Source: Bryobacteraceae bacterium (GTDB lineage Bacteria > Acidobacteriota > Terriglobia > Bryobacterales > Bryobacteraceae). Taken from it: DNA of 64,000 nucleotides. Shown here piece after piece: positions 26,174-37,400 of this stretch. The stretch spans positions 1 through 64,000 of the forward strand of contig JAICJH010000021.1 of assembly GCA_025928545.1 (NCBI GenBank), read 5' to 3'. The position numbers and the translations under genes were made by a program. Under the pieces are notes generated by a model. It did no database searches. It worked only from the letters and a program-made list of their open reading frames with translations, and was not told the DNA's origin. The stretch's first letter is position 1. Each line of letters starts with the position of its first letter.

Positions 26174-28143
26174 ACCTCCTCCTCGAAATTGGCTGCGAAG
26201 AAATTCCGGACTGGATGCTGGCGGGCGCACTCGAATATCTGAGCGGAGCCGTAAGCGATCTGACGAAATCGGTACGCAATCCGGATGCGGCAATCCGCAC
26301 AGACGCGACACCGCGACGTCTGGTTGTCCGGATCGAAGGCCTCATCCCACGCCAACCCGATTCGGAAGAGCGAGTTTGGGGGCCCGCGAAGTCCGCTCCG
26401 GCGCCCGCGGTCATGGGTTTCGCCAAGAAACAGGGAATCGACGCTGCCCATCTGGAAATACGCTCCGACGGGAAAGCCGAGAAATACAGCTTCGTCCGCA
26501 AGACCGCCGGCCGTGCGACAGCCGATATTTTGGCCGAAGCCCTGCCCCAGCTGATCCTCAAAACGCCGTTCCCGAAAACCATGCTCTGGCCGGGAAAGGG
26601 CGGCGCGCGTTTTATCCGGCCGATCCGCTGGGTGGTCGCGCTGCTCGATAACCAGACCATCCCGTTCGAAATCGCCGACGTGAAATCGGGCAATGAATCC
26701 AGTGGTCATCGCAAACTAGGCGCTTACCGCTTTCCTGTCGCGTACGAAAACTTCGAAGACCAGCTCCGCGCCAATTTCGTGATCCTTTCCGCCGACGAGC
26801 GCCGCAAGCGAATTCGTGCCGTGCCGACGAAGTACAAGTGCGACAACGATCTGCTCAACACGCTGGTCAATTTGACCGAATGGCCTACTCCGATCACAGG
26901 CAGTTTCGATCCTTCATTCCTCGATCTGCCCGGCGAAGTCCTGACCACAGTAATGAAGGTCCACCAAAAATACTTCTCGGTGGCTGGCGCAGATGGCAAG
27001 CTGAAACCGCAGTTCGTCGCGGTCACAAATACCGATGGCGACCCCGACGGGCTCATCGTTCAGGGCAATGAAAGCGTACTCCGATCGCGTTTCAATGACG
27101 CGCGTTTCTTCTGGGATACCGATCAGAAGCGCAAACTCTCCGAACGCGTAGCCGATCTGGCCAACGTGACTTTCCAGGCCAAACTCGGATCTTACCGGGA
27201 GAAAACAGATCGTGTCGTAAAACTTGTAAAAGAACTCGGCGGCAACGCGGATGCCGAACGCGCGGCGCTGCTTGCGAAAACCGACCTCACGACGGAACTC
27301 GTCAAAGAGTTCACCGAACTCCAGGGCATCATCGGTGGCCTCTACGCCCGCGCCCAGGGTGAAGCGGAAGAGGTTGCCATTGCGGTCTACGACCAATACA
27401 AACCGGTCAGCATGGATGGCGCGATTCCAGCCACTCCGACCGGGCAACTCGTAGCCATCGCCGACAAACTCGACACCCTTCGCGGCTGCTTCAGCGTGGG
27501 CATGATTCCTTCGGGCTCGAAAGACCCCTTCGCATTACGCCGTGCGGCGCAGGGCATAGTCAAAATCATTGTCGAGGGCAAACTGCGCCTGCCCATTCGT
27601 CAGTTGCTCGGCGGCGATCCGGCGCTGGAAGAATTTTTCTTCGATCGCGTCCGCTACTACTTCCGTGAGATTCGCGGCTTCAAATACGATGAAGTCAATG
27701 CGGTCCTTGCGGCTGGTTTGGATGATCTCGTGGATATCGATGAGCGCCTGACCGCCGTTCGGCAGGTGCGCCCCACCGCCGATTTCGAGCCCCTGGCCGC
27801 CAGTTTCAAACGCATCAGCAATATCCTGCGGCAAGCCGGTCTCCCGGCCGATCAGGCCTCGCTGAACACCGGACTTCTGGAAGTCGGTCCGGAAACCGAA
27901 CTCCATACCGAATTCGTCGCGACCAGCGCGGCGCTTCGCGAACTACCCGATTATGTTTCCAAACTGGAGCGCATCGCGTCGCTCCGCCCGGCAGTCGACC
28001 TGTTCTTCGACAAAGTCATGGTGAATGTCGAAGATCTCGCCGTTCGCCAAAACCGGCTCGCGCTGCTCCACAGCGTGCTCACCGGATTTTCCACCATTGC
28101 GGATTTTTCAGAAATCGTAACTACCTCTCAGGAGAACAAATGA
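26170..28143 (+). CDS. glyS: Glycyl-tRNA synthetase beta subunit
   Basis: 657 residues, starting at GTG 26170 overlapping glyQ's TGA. It begins '[20 protein letters not shown]' as expected and contains '[20 protein letters not shown]' and '[12 protein letters not shown]', with the C-terminal DALR-like anticodon-binding domain at the end. Needed for tRNA-Gly recognition. It overlaps ppdK by ATGA. Confidence 0.98.
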   Translation: MNLLLEIGCEEIPDWMLAGALEYLSGAVSDLTKSVRNPDAAIRTDATPRRLVVRIEGLIPRQPDSEERVWGPAKSAPAPAVMGFAKKQGIDAAHLEIRSDGKAEKYSFVRKTAGRATADILAEALPQLILKTPFPKTMLWPGKGGARFIRPIRWVVALLDNQTIPFEIADVKSGNESSGHRKLGAYRFPVAYENFEDQLRANFVILSADERRKRIRAVPTKYKCDNDLLNTLVNLTEWPTPITGSFDPSFLDLPGEVLTTVMKVHQKYFSVAGADGKLKPQFVAVTNTDGDPDGLIVQGNESVLRSRFNDARFFWDTDQKRKLSERVADLANVTFQAKLGSYREKTDRVVKLVKELGGNADAERAALLAKTDLTTELVKEFTELQGIIGGLYARAQGEAEEVAIAVYDQYKPVSMDGAIPATPTGQLVAIADKLDTLRGCFSVGMIPSGSKDPFALRRAAQGIVKIIVEGKLRLPIRQLLGGDPALEEFFFDRVRYYFREIRGFKYDEVNAVLAAGLDDLVDIDERLTAVRQVRPTADFEPLAASFKRISNILRQAGLPADQASLNTGLLEVGPETELHTEFVATSAALRELPDYVSKLERIASLRPAVDLFFDKVMVNVEDLAVRQNRLALLHSVLTGFSTIADFSEIVTTSQENK

Positions 28144-30884
28144 GTAAGAACGTATATTCCTTCGGCGGCGGTACAGCCGACGGCAACGGCAAGATGAAAG
28201 ACATTCTCGGCGGCAAGGGCGCCGGACTCGCGGAAATGTGCAAGGCCGGGCTGCCTGTGCCCGCCGGCTTCACCATCGCCACGCACGTCTGCAACGTTTA
28301 CTTCAATAATCAGAAGCAGATTCCGGCGGAGATCCACAGCGAAATCGACAAGTGCCTCGTCAAGCTCGAGAAGACGATGGGCCAGACGCTGGGCGATCCT
28401 AATAACCCCATGCTGCTCAGCGTCCGTTCCGGCGCAAAGTTCTCGATGCCCGGCATGATGAACACCATTCTCAATCTGGGCCTGAACGACGTCACCACGG
28501 CCGGCTTGGCGAAAAAATCCAACAATCCCCGTTTCGCCTACGATTGCTACCGCCGTTTCATTCAGATGTTCGGCGAAGTAGCCCTCAACATCGAGATGGA
28601 GCACTTCAACCATATCTTCGACGCGCGCAAGGCGAAGGTGAAAGCGAAGATCGATACCGATCTCAACGCCGAAGATCTCCAGGCGATCATCGTCGACTAC
28701 AAGAAACTCGTCCAGAAGGAAACCAAGCGGCCCTTCCCGGAGAATCCGCGCGAACAACTGACCCTCGCCGTCGGCGCCGTGTTCGGTTCCTGGTGGAACG
28801 ACAAGGCTAACTACTACCGCCGGATGGAAAAGATCCCGGACGATATCGGCACTGCCGCCAACGTGCAGGCGATGGTATTCGGCAATATGGGCGACAATTG
28901 CGCAACAGGTGTCGGCTTCACCCGTGACCCCGGTAGCGGCGAGAAAGTCTTCTACGGGGAATTCCTGCTCAACGCGCAGGGCGAAGATGTGGTCGCGGGC
29001 ATCCGCACCCCGGAGCCGATTTCGGATCTCAAAGTCGTTATGCCGGAAGCTTTTCAGCAACTCGTTGACATCACGACAAACCTCGAAAAGCACTACAAGG
29101 ACATGCAGGATTTCGAGTTCACCATTCAGGAACGGAAGCTCTACATGCTCCAGACCCGCAATGGTAAACGCACCGGACCGGCTGCGGTACGCATTGCGGT
29201 GGACATGGTGGAAGAGGGCATGATCACGAAGCAGGAAGCGATCATGCGCGTTGCCCCCGCACAGCTCGATCAGTTGCTGCACCCCGTGCTCGATCCGAAA
29301 ACGCTCGGCGAACTGGTGAAGCTCACGACCGGTATTTCAGCCTCGCCCGGCGCAGCCGTGGGTCGCGTGGCGTTTTCCGCCGAAGACGCGGTGGAAATGT
29401 CCGAGAGCGGTCCCGTACTTCTGGTGCGCAAGGAAACCACCCCCAACGACATTCACGGAATGGACGTTTCGCGCGGCATTCTGACGGCGATCGGCGGAAA
29501 GTCCAGCCACGCCGCCGTTGTGGCGCGCGGCATGGGCCGGCCCTGCGTGGTCGGCGCCAGCGGCATCAAGATCGATGAAGCGAAGAAGGTCTTCACTGCA
29601 ACCGTTGGTGGCAAGACCATCACCGTCAAGGAAGGCGACTTCATTTCGCTCGATGGTACTTCCGGCGATGTCTATGCCGGCCATGCCAAGACGCAGGAGC
29701 CGAACCTGGCTCACGCTTCCGTAGGCAAATTCATGACCTGGACGGACGAATTCCGCGGCAAATTCGGAGTTCGCGCCAACGCCGATATCCCGCGCGATGC
29801 CAAGGTTGCCCGTTCGTTTGGCGCCGAAGGCATCGGCCTCTGCCGCACGGAACACATGTTCTTTGCGGAAGATCGCCTGCCTTTCGTCCAGCAGATGATT
29901 CTTGCCCGCGATGAAAAGAACCGCAAAAAGGCGCTGTCGAAGCTTCTCCCCATGCAGCGTTCGGACTTCGCCGGTCTGTTTAAGGCGATGGACGGCTTCC
30001 CCGTCGTGATCCGTACACTCGACCCGCCGCTCCATGAGTTCCTGCCCAAGCGCGAGAACCTGATGGTGGATTGTGCGGTTCTGCCGTACGCAGACGCGAA
30101 GATGAAGAAGGAAATCTCCGACCGCTACACGATTCCGGTGAAAGAACTGAAGAAAGTTCTGCCGGAACTGCTGCATCGTGTAGAAGAGCTTCATGAATTT
30201 AACCCGATGCTGGGCCATCGCGGCTGCCGCCTCGGCGTCACCTATCCGGAAATCACGGAAATGCAGGCACGGGCCATCTTCGAAGCCGCCGTTCAGGTGG
30301 CGAAAAAGGGCATCAAGGTGATTCCCGAAGTGATGATTCCGCTGATCGGTTCGGTGGAAGAACTCAAGAACCAGAAGGACATCGTGGTCCGCGTGGCCGA
30401 GGAAGTCTTCGCCAAAGCGAACACGAAAGTTCACTATATGGTGGGCACGATGATCGAAATCCCGCGCGCCGCCCTCACGGCGGACCGCGTGGCGAAGGAA
30501 GCGGAGTTCTTCTCCTTCGGCACCAACGATCTCACGCAGACCACTATGGGCCTGTCCCGCGACGACTATACGAAGTTCCAGAAGGACTACGAAACGGCCA
30601 AGATCTTCAACGCGGATCCGTTCGCGGTGCTGGATCAGGAAGGCGTCGGTAAGTTGGTCAAGCTGGCTGTGGATGCGGGTCGCAAGTCGCGTCCGGATCT
30701 CGAAGTGGGCATCTGCGGTGAGCATGGCGGCGAGCCGAGTTCGGTGCAGTTCTGCCAGAAGGTCGGCATGGACTACGTGTCGTGCTCTCCCTATCGTGTG
30801 CCGATCGCCCGTCTGGCGGCAGCGCAGGGCGCAATTATGGCGGGTGACACAGGCGCCAAAGCGGAAGCCGCGCGCACAGCCTGA
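28140..30884 (+). CDS. ppdK: Pyruvate, phosphate dikinase
   Basis: 914 residues. Interconverts pyruvate, ATP and Pi with PEP, AMP and PPi. Visible domains are the N-terminal ATP-grasp ('GKGAGLAEMCKAGLPVPAGF'), the phospho-His swivelling domain ('GGKSSHAAVVARGMGRPCVV', His near residue 457), and the PEP/pyruvate TIM barrel with 'LMVDCAVLPYADAKM' and 'GICGEHGGEPSSV' (catalytic Cys). The Shine-Dalgarno 'AGGAG' lies before the ATG that overlaps glyS. Co-transcription with GlyRS and recO is notable. It ends at a strong terminator. Confidence 0.97.
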   Translation: MSKNVYSFGGGTADGNGKMKDILGGKGAGLAEMCKAGLPVPAGFTIATHVCNVYFNNQKQIPAEIHSEIDKCLVKLEKTMGQTLGDPNNPMLLSVRSGAKFSMPGMMNTILNLGLNDVTTAGLAKKSNNPRFAYDCYRRFIQMFGEVALNIEMEHFNHIFDARKAKVKAKIDTDLNAEDLQAIIVDYKKLVQKETKRPFPENPREQLTLAVGAVFGSWWNDKANYYRRMEKIPDDIGTAANVQAMVFGNMGDNCATGVGFTRDPGSGEKVFYGEFLLNAQGEDVVAGIRTPEPISDLKVVMPEAFQQLVDITTNLEKHYKDMQDFEFTIQERKLYMLQTRNGKRTGPAAVRIAVDMVEEGMITKQEAIMRVAPAQLDQLLHPVLDPKTLGELVKLTTGISASPGAAVGRVAFSAEDAVEMSESGPVLLVRKETTPNDIHGMDVSRGILTAIGGKSSHAAVVARGMGRPCVVGASGIKIDEAKKVFTATVGGKTITVKEGDFISLDGTSGDVYAGHAKTQEPNLAHASVGKFMTWTDEFRGKFGVRANADIPRDAKVARSFGAEGIGLCRTEHMFFAEDRLPFVQQMILARDEKNRKKALSKLLPMQRSDFAGLFKAMDGFPVVIRTLDPPLHEFLPKRENLMVDCAVLPYADAKMKKEISDRYTIPVKELKKVLPELLHRVEELHEFNPMLGHRGCRLGVTYPEITEMQARAIFEAAVQVAKKGIKVIPEVMIPLIGSVEELKNQKDIVVRVAEEVFAKANTKVHYMVGTMIEIPRAALTADRVAKEAEFFSFGTNDLTQTTMGLSRDDYTKFQKDYETAKIFNADPFAVLDQEGVGKLVKLAVDAGRKSRPDLEVGICGEHGGEPSSVQFCQKVGMDYVSCSPYRVPIARLAAAQGAIMAGDTGAKAEAARTA

Positions 30885-30907
30885 TCGCTTACAGAAGTAA
30901 TTGCAGG

Positions 30908-30939
30908 GAAAAAAGCGGCGCGCAGGCGCCGCTTTTTTC
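30908..30939 (+). terminator. Terminator after ppdK
   Basis: 'aaaaaagcggcgc' with an inverted 'gcgccgcttttttc' and a short loop. A perfect U-tailed hairpin 24 bases after the ppdK stop. Confidence 0.93.
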
Positions 30940-31068
30940 ATGCTTCGCCCCCGAATCGGGTCGATCTTTAAAAAACATGGAAAAACCGAGTGTTTTTGCG
31001 TGTTTTCGCTTTACTTCGCTCCCGAGGTCCCGTATCATGATAATCGACGCGTGAACATCGGGTGCGTA

Positions 31069-31092
31069 GAAGCCCTGTAAAATATGGGCTTC
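31069..31092 (+). promoter_or_regulatory. Leader hairpin upstream of the second HU-type gene
   Basis: The inverted repeat 'gaagccc-N10-gggcttc' lies about 44 bases before the HU-type start codon, in the probable 5' untranslated region. The 250-base spacer 30885-31135 holds this, the ppdK terminator and no gene. Confidence 0.45.
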
Positions 31093-31135
31093 GGGCAGTA
31101 TCCGGAGTTTGCCAACTATCATATCGGGAGGTTGA

Positions 31136-31444
31136 ATGGCAACAACAAAGAGAATGACGCAGACCCAGCTGGTGCGCCAGCTTGCTGAAGCGAATGAATT
31201 GTCGAACAAGCAGGCTCGTGGAGTCCTGGATAGCCTGTCCGGCCTGGCGATCAGCGAAGTGAAGAAGAACGGCCTTTTCGTGCTGCCCGGCATTGGCCGG
31301 CTCGTGCGCGTGGACCGCAAGGCTCGCATGGGACGCAACCCTGCAACCGGTGAATCGATCAAGATCGCGGCCAAGAAGGTCGTGAAGTTCCGTGTTGCGA
31401 AGTCGGCGAAAGACTCGATCGTTCCGCCCAAGGTTAAAAAGTAA
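31136..31444 (+). CDS. HU/IHF-like DNA-binding protein with basic tails
   Basis: 102 residues. The HU fold is seen in 'QTQLVRQLAEANELSNKQAR', 'FVLPGIGRLVRVDRKARMGR' and 'NPATGESIKIAAKKVVKFRV', with extra basic residues at both ends ('MATTKR', 'PPKVKK'). This resembles the divergent HU-like group with the 'GxGRL' arm. Shine-Dalgarno 'GGGAGG' before ATG. A monocistronic unit flanked by terminators on both sides, as expected for an abundant nucleoid protein. Confidence 0.9.
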   Translation: MATTKRMTQTQLVRQLAEANELSNKQARGVLDSLSGLAISEVKKNGLFVLPGIGRLVRVDRKARMGRNPATGESIKIAAKKVVKFRVAKSAKDSIVPPKVKK

Positions 31445-31466
31445 GTAGCTGGCCCTGTAGAAACTG

Positions 31467-31511
31467 AAAACCCCGCAAACGCCATCCGGTCGTTTGCGGG
31501 GTTTTGTTTTT
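31467..31511. terminator. Terminator after HU-type gene (possibly bidirectional)
   Basis: 'aaaaccccgcaaacg' pairs with 'cgtttgcggggtttt' across a 9-nt loop, followed by 'gttttt'. Lies between the HU-type gene and the convergent tatA. Confidence 0.93.
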
Positions 31512-31600
31512 ACCAGAACTTTCCTGAGCCGAAGCCGCCCATCTTGCCGGCGGCCTGAAGCGCGCTGGCATCGGGGCCGCGCACATTCGAATTCCGAAGC

Positions 31601-31822
31601 TTATTCCGTCTTCTTGGGCTCTGCCGCGGCGGCTGTGGCCGCTGCCGGCTTGTGTTCTTCTTCCTTCACCGCTTCCTTGAAGCTCTTGATGCCTTCACCA
31701 AGGCCCTTGGCAAGTTCCGGGAGCTTTTTGCCGCCAAACAGCAGTACGGCAATACCCAATACAACAAGGATATCGGGCCCGGAAAAGATGTTGGCGGTCT
31801 GAAAGTGTAGTGGAATCTGCAT
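31601..31822 (-). CDS. tatA: Sec-independent (twin-arginine) translocase subunit TatA/TatE
   Basis: 73 residues from ATG 31822, preceded by 'GAGGTAGG'; the 133-aa track ORF adds a spurious N-terminus. A single membrane helix '[20 protein letters not shown]' is followed by the amphipathic '[19 protein letters not shown]' and an Ala/Glu/Lys tail. It forms the Tat pore ring with TatC, which is not in this window. The multicopper oxidase at 55 kb carries a candidate Tat signal. Confidence 0.93.
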   Translation of the reverse strand: MQIPLHFQTANIFSGPDILVVLGIAVLLFGGKKLPELAKGLGEGIKSFKEAVKEEEHKPAAATAAAAEPKKTE

Positions 31823-31909
31823 GACGCCTACCTCAGGTTTCATTGTAGCGTATCGGCTCCCCCAATCCTGCTTTTCCAGCCGCTCATTCGGCCGCTCTAA
31901 AATGGATGC

Positions 31910-32660
<751 letters not shown>

Positions 32661-32683
<23 letters not shown>

Positions 32684-33818
32684 TTCTGACCCCTGAAAAT
32701 ACGGTCAGCCCTGCGAGCAATAAAAGCCAGCTACCGGGTTCAGGGGTGTCGTATATGAGCGTGAGCGCCCGAACCGTGTTGTTGTTGCGATCGGCAACAT
32801 AAACCGTGCCCGAACTGTTCACCGCGATACCGTCGGGCTGAAAGAAGCGCGCCACGTCTCCGGTTCCATCCGCGCTGCCGACTACTCCAGCGAGTCCGGC
32901 CAGGGTGGTGACAATACCGGTTTGCGAGATCTGCCGGACTGTGTCGTTCAGATAGTCGGTCACATAAACGTTTCCAGCCGTATCCACAGCGGTCCAGGAC
33001 GGAACGGAAAATCTGGCAGAACTCCCACTTCCATCGGCGGATCCGGAAACATCCGGCATTCCCGCCAGCGTCGAAACCACTCCGTCAGGCGTTATTTTTC
33101 GGACCGTGTTACCAGCTTCGTCGGCCACGTACATCGTGCCGTCACTCGCAAAACTTATGCCCGAAGGATGATCCAGTCGCGCCGCGGTTCCGACTCCATC
33201 CACACTTGCACATTTGCCGTCCTGCCCGACGATTGTTGATACGACTCCCGATTGGGTTACTTCACGGATCGTGCAGCTTCCCCAGCCGGATACGTAGACG
33301 TTACCAGCGGCATCCACGGCGACTCCGGCCAGTCCGTTAAACCCTGCCAGACTACCTGTTCCATCGGCGGCGACGCAATCTCCAGCCACGCCAGCCAGAG
33401 TGGTAACCAGACCTGCGCTCGTCACTTTGCGAAGTGTGCAGTTCCCGGAATCGGCCACGTAAATGTTGCCCGCGCTGTCCACTGCCGTTCCCGAAGGGCT
33501 GTTAAATCGCGCGGCACTGCCCATTCCGTCCGAACTCCCAAAGAAACCCGATAATCCCGCCAGAGTAGTCACCACGCCGGTAGGCGAGATTTCGCGCAAC
33601 GTGCCACCGAAGTTATCCACGGTGAAAATGTCGCCCGCTTCGTCGACAGACATGGCTTTGGGAGAGCAAAACCGTGCGTCGCTTCCGGCCCCGTCCGCGT
33701 AAGCGCAGGGTCCGGCGAGTCCCGCCAGCGTCGTCACGTCCACACGGATGATGCTGGCATGCGCCGCGACCGTCAGGAAAACGGACACAAACCCGAGGAT
33801 GAGGACACGGGGGGCCAT
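32661..33818 (-). CDS. Secreted NHL-repeat protein with PEP-CTERM sorting signal
   Basis: 385 residues. Signal peptide ('[14 protein letters not shown]'), then about six NHL beta-propeller blades with the recurring phrase 'TTLAG..G..G..DG.GSAARF..P'. The C-terminus '[14 protein letters not shown]' followed by Arg-rich residues is a PEP-CTERM signal, cleaved by exosortase in organisms with extracellular polysaccharide. Its 3' end overlaps convergent thiG by 23 bases. Role unknown; propellers bind proteins or ligands. Confidence 0.85.
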
Positions 33819-33841
33819 TTGGGGAGCCTGGCAGAGGTTAC

Positions 33842-33918
33842 TGGTGGCGGCGCGCAGACTCGAACTGCGGACCTACGGATTATGAGACCGTCGCTCTAAC
33901 CGGCTGAGCTACGCCGCC
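33842..33918 (-). tRNA. tRNA-Met, elongator type (anticodon CAT)
   Basis: 77 nt with encoded CCA. Acceptor 'GGCGGCG' pairs with 'CGCCGCC'. The D-arm 'GCTCAGCCGGTTAGAGC' and anticodon loop CTCATAA give CAT, and the T-loop reads TTCGAGT. The G1-C72 pairing and overall match to metT-type argue for elongator Met rather than initiator; a lysidine-modified tRNA-Ile cannot be excluded. Confidence 0.92.
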
Positions 33919-34021
33919 AAAAACACCAGTTTAGCATTCGACTTAACCGGCCTCCTTTGACGGCTCTTTCCGGGTGAGATTCGCAACTTCGGTTTCCAAC
34001 CCTCAGCATGCGACACTTGGA

Positions 34022-34434
34022 TCTGGCAGGCGCCGGATGGATAGCCGCTCGCGCAAGTGAGAGGAAAGTCCGGTCTCCACAGGGCAACGTGCCGGCTAAC
34101 GGCCGGGGGGGATCTCTCAAAGGGATCTTTACGGAAAGTACCACAGAAAACATACCGCCACGTTCCTTTCGGGGGACGGGGTAAGGGCGAAAAGGTGCGG
34201 TAAGAGCGCACCGCGGACGGAGCAATTCGTCTGGCAGGGCAAACCCCACGTGGAGCAAGACCAAATAGGGGAGGAGGAGCGGCCCGCTCCGTTATACTTC
34301 CGGGTAGGTCGCTACAGTTGGACGCGCAGGCGTTCGACAATGAGCCATGCAGTAATGTATGGCCTGGATGAATGGCTATCGCCCGTAAGGGTACAGAAAC
34401 CGGCTTATAATCCGGCGTCTGCCAATTTTTTTTT
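34022..34434 (+). ncRNA. rnpB: RNase P RNA (type A) with poly-T end
   Basis: Catalytic RNA that matures tRNA 5' ends. P1 is formed by 'tggcaggcgccggat' (34024-34038) and 'atccggcgtctgcca' (34410-34424). Conserved cores are present: 'gagaggaaagtccgg', 'accacagaaa' and the 3' 'acagaaaccggctta'. A run of nine T follows P1, acting as terminator. Length about 405 nt. Divergent from the tRNA-Met gene. Confidence 0.95.
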
Positions 34435-34451
34435 AATCGAACAGGCCGGAG

Positions 34452-37400
34452 TCACTGCAAGGTTGCCAGCGCCCACGTTGCGCCGTCGCTGTCATTCTTC
34501 GCTTTACGCGCCCGTTCCCAGGCGGCGCTTGCTGTCGAGGCAAACCCGTATTGCCCGCAGATATTTCCGTAGACTACCCAGGCGCGGGCATCCAGCATTT
34601 CGGGATCCGTATCACCGATCGCTTTCTTCAACGCATCCTGAGCTTCATCCGTGTTTTTCAGAGCCGACGCAACCAGAGCCATCAGATAATAGTTCGGGGT
34701 CCCTGCCTGATTCTGGAGCGAAGCGAGCGTGCCGTTGTCTGTTTTCTTCTGAAAGATGCCGCTCCACACCTTAATCTCGTCAATCTCCGCCGTGGAAGCG
34801 TGCGCCGCCGTTTTCATTTTGTCGAGCGCTTCCGCAGTACCGCTCGCATTCCCGGCCCGCATGCGTGCAACCGCCAGGGTTCGCCATCCCCTGACATCCT
34901 CTTTAGTCTGATCCAGCGCGGCCGCCTCCACTGTCTTCCAGTCGCCCAATTCCTCCCCTGCCTTCTCGATGTAATAGAAGCCAGCTTCGGAGAACGTTTT
35001 CGATGGTTTCAGTTTGTTCGCGTGCGCCAGCACCTGATCCCATTGCTTCAGGTGTGAGTAGGCTTCGCAAAACGCCATCTCGATCTCAGCTTTATCCCAA
35101 TCGTTCTTAGCTTTCCGGAGACTACTCTCGAGGATGGCAAGAGCTTCGGGGGAATCGCTCTCAGCCGCCATCATAGCCGCGGCTGTGAGGCGGGCTACCT
35201 CCGGTCCTCTCGTTTCAGCCACGACCCCCGACCAGATGGCCCGCGCAGCCGAAACCCAGCCGTTCTTATTCATTTTGATTTGGGGAACGGCCTTGTCGAG
35301 CCACCATTGAGCCGATGCAAGGTCATTCTGTTTCAGGAGGTCCAGCACGCGCCGCCCAACATCTTCCGAGCCTCCCAGAATCTTATAGCTCCCCGCTTCC
35401 GGAACAACATACATGTCCGGCAGCATCGGGTTTTGAGGCTGAGAAATTCGGTAGCCGTGTGCGTCGTCTCCGTCTTTTTCGAAAGTAAGGAGCGATGGCA
35501 TCAGATCTACCATGTTGCCCCATGACAGGCCGATCGCGCTCATTTGCCTTGAGACTGGATTCATCTCGAGCCGCATCGATTTCACCGCATCGTCGAAGCC
35601 TTCGAAACTCGTACCGGCGGTGACCAGCGGTTTCACTTTTTCCCGCGAAAACTGGTCGGTGACAAGCAGCATCAGAAGTTGCTGCACTGGAGTCCGCGGA
35701 TCGGATGGGTCAGGCGTGACCTCGTCGGGTCGCTTCATTTTGGCGAAGAGCTGCTGAATGGGGGCCAACTGCGAAGAATTTGCGGCGCGGGAAGCGGCCT
35801 GCAGGACGATACGCGACTCGTCGTAGCGTTTCACGTGCGCGAGCAGCAGCGAGCCACCCACAAGATACTGCGCTCTGCCGGAGGCATCCAGCACCGCGCT
35901 CTGTAGATTCACAATCGCCTTCGCCGGGCTTTCACGCATAGCTGTTATCGCCGTGAGAAAAACGGTTCGCTGCGGATCCGGGGCTTTTGCGGCTTCATCG
36001 GCAGCATCCGCTGTTTGTCCGCTGTAGAACAGCGATGAGAGCAAATTGGTTTCCAGAATCGGGCTGGCCTGTTTCTTCAGAACTTCACGATAAAGCGCGA
36101 TGGCCTCCTTCATTCCGGCTGGATCGGCATAGCGTTCTCCGCGTGGGTTGAATTCCAGAACGATGGCGAGATCGGTTTTCGCGACCATATCGTCGGGATC
36201 GGCTTCGACGGCCTTGCGCTGGAACCGGACGGCTTCATCTTTGTTCCAGTCGCCCTGACGAAGCCGGCCGAACGAGTCATTTTGCCAGGCCCACGCGAGC
36301 GCCTGCCAGGCCTGACTGGATTTCGGATCGAGTTCAGTTGCCTTAAGAGCCTCCTCACGCGCAGGCCCTCCAAAGCCGGAGTTCACCAACAGGCGTGAAA
36401 ACCGAATATGTGCGGTAGCGTCATCCGGGTGTCTTGCGACTGTATCCCGAAGCAGTGAGATGGCCTTGCCGGTTTCACCGATCGCCAGCAATTCGGCTGT
36501 CTCCGGCACGAACGTAATCGTCTCCCCGGATTTCATATCGAGTTGACGCAGGCTTTCCTGAATCTTTGTGTACTCGCCGGCGCCGATCCGTCGTTGCGGA
36601 ACTTCCAGGCGGTACTTTATCTCAACCACACCATCGTCAGCCAGCTTGTAGCTCCGCGAGTAAGTCAGGGAACCAAGTTTGATCTCTTTCGATGCAGGCA
36701 AATTATTGGCTTTGAAAAGCGGCGGCGGGAAAAGGCGATACACCTGCTCGCTCGCGCCGATAGACGGAAAGATGAAATCCCCGGAGCGCGGCTTGTTCGC
36801 TTCGGAACCGGGGGCGTCATCGTCCACGGAGTATTTCAATCCATACGGGAGATCGCGCAGTACCCCAGCCGCGTCAATCCCGACCTGCGCGTTTTCGGTG
36901 GTTGTGACGGCCTGCGGGCTATCGACCGCTTCAACCGAAACACGGACCGCAGTGCTCAAATCGTCCGTGCCGGAGACTTCGTAGCGCCCCAGAGATTTGG
37001 CACGATAGCTTGCCTTGACATATTTTTCAAGCGAGTCCCGAACTGCGCTGTTCGAGACATAGGACGAACGCAGAGAGGCTTCTTCAGGGCCGCGCGCCTC
37101 CATGATTTCCGTAATGGCCGCCGGACCGAACTCCCTGAAGTGGATCTCGTATGTGCGCCGCTCCCAGGCATCGGCCTGCTCCGGAATCTTCGAAAGAGCC
37201 GTCGTATCTTTCGAAGCGATGAGCGCCTGGCGGCCCTGGTCGGCGGACGGAGTAACCCCGACGCGAAATTCGCTGGCGGTGGCATCGATCCAAAGGGGCT
37301 GGCCGGGCAAATCGACATACACGATGGCATGGTCGAACAGATCAACGCCCGGAACTTCGGTGTCGACGTCAAGTCCGAAGCCTGAGTTCAGAAGGGCAAC

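Noticed and set aside
29337-30941. 534-aa ORF on the minus strand opposite ppdK (and 28128-29282, 384 aa)
   Set aside because: Fully antisense to a strongly conserved enzyme; His/Arg-rich composition with no fold signature. A codon-bias shadow in G+C-rich DNA.
31823-31909. Possible TPP riboswitch upstream of thiG
   Set aside because: The 87-base gap lacks the conserved THI-box sequence and is too short with the tatA start in the same gap.
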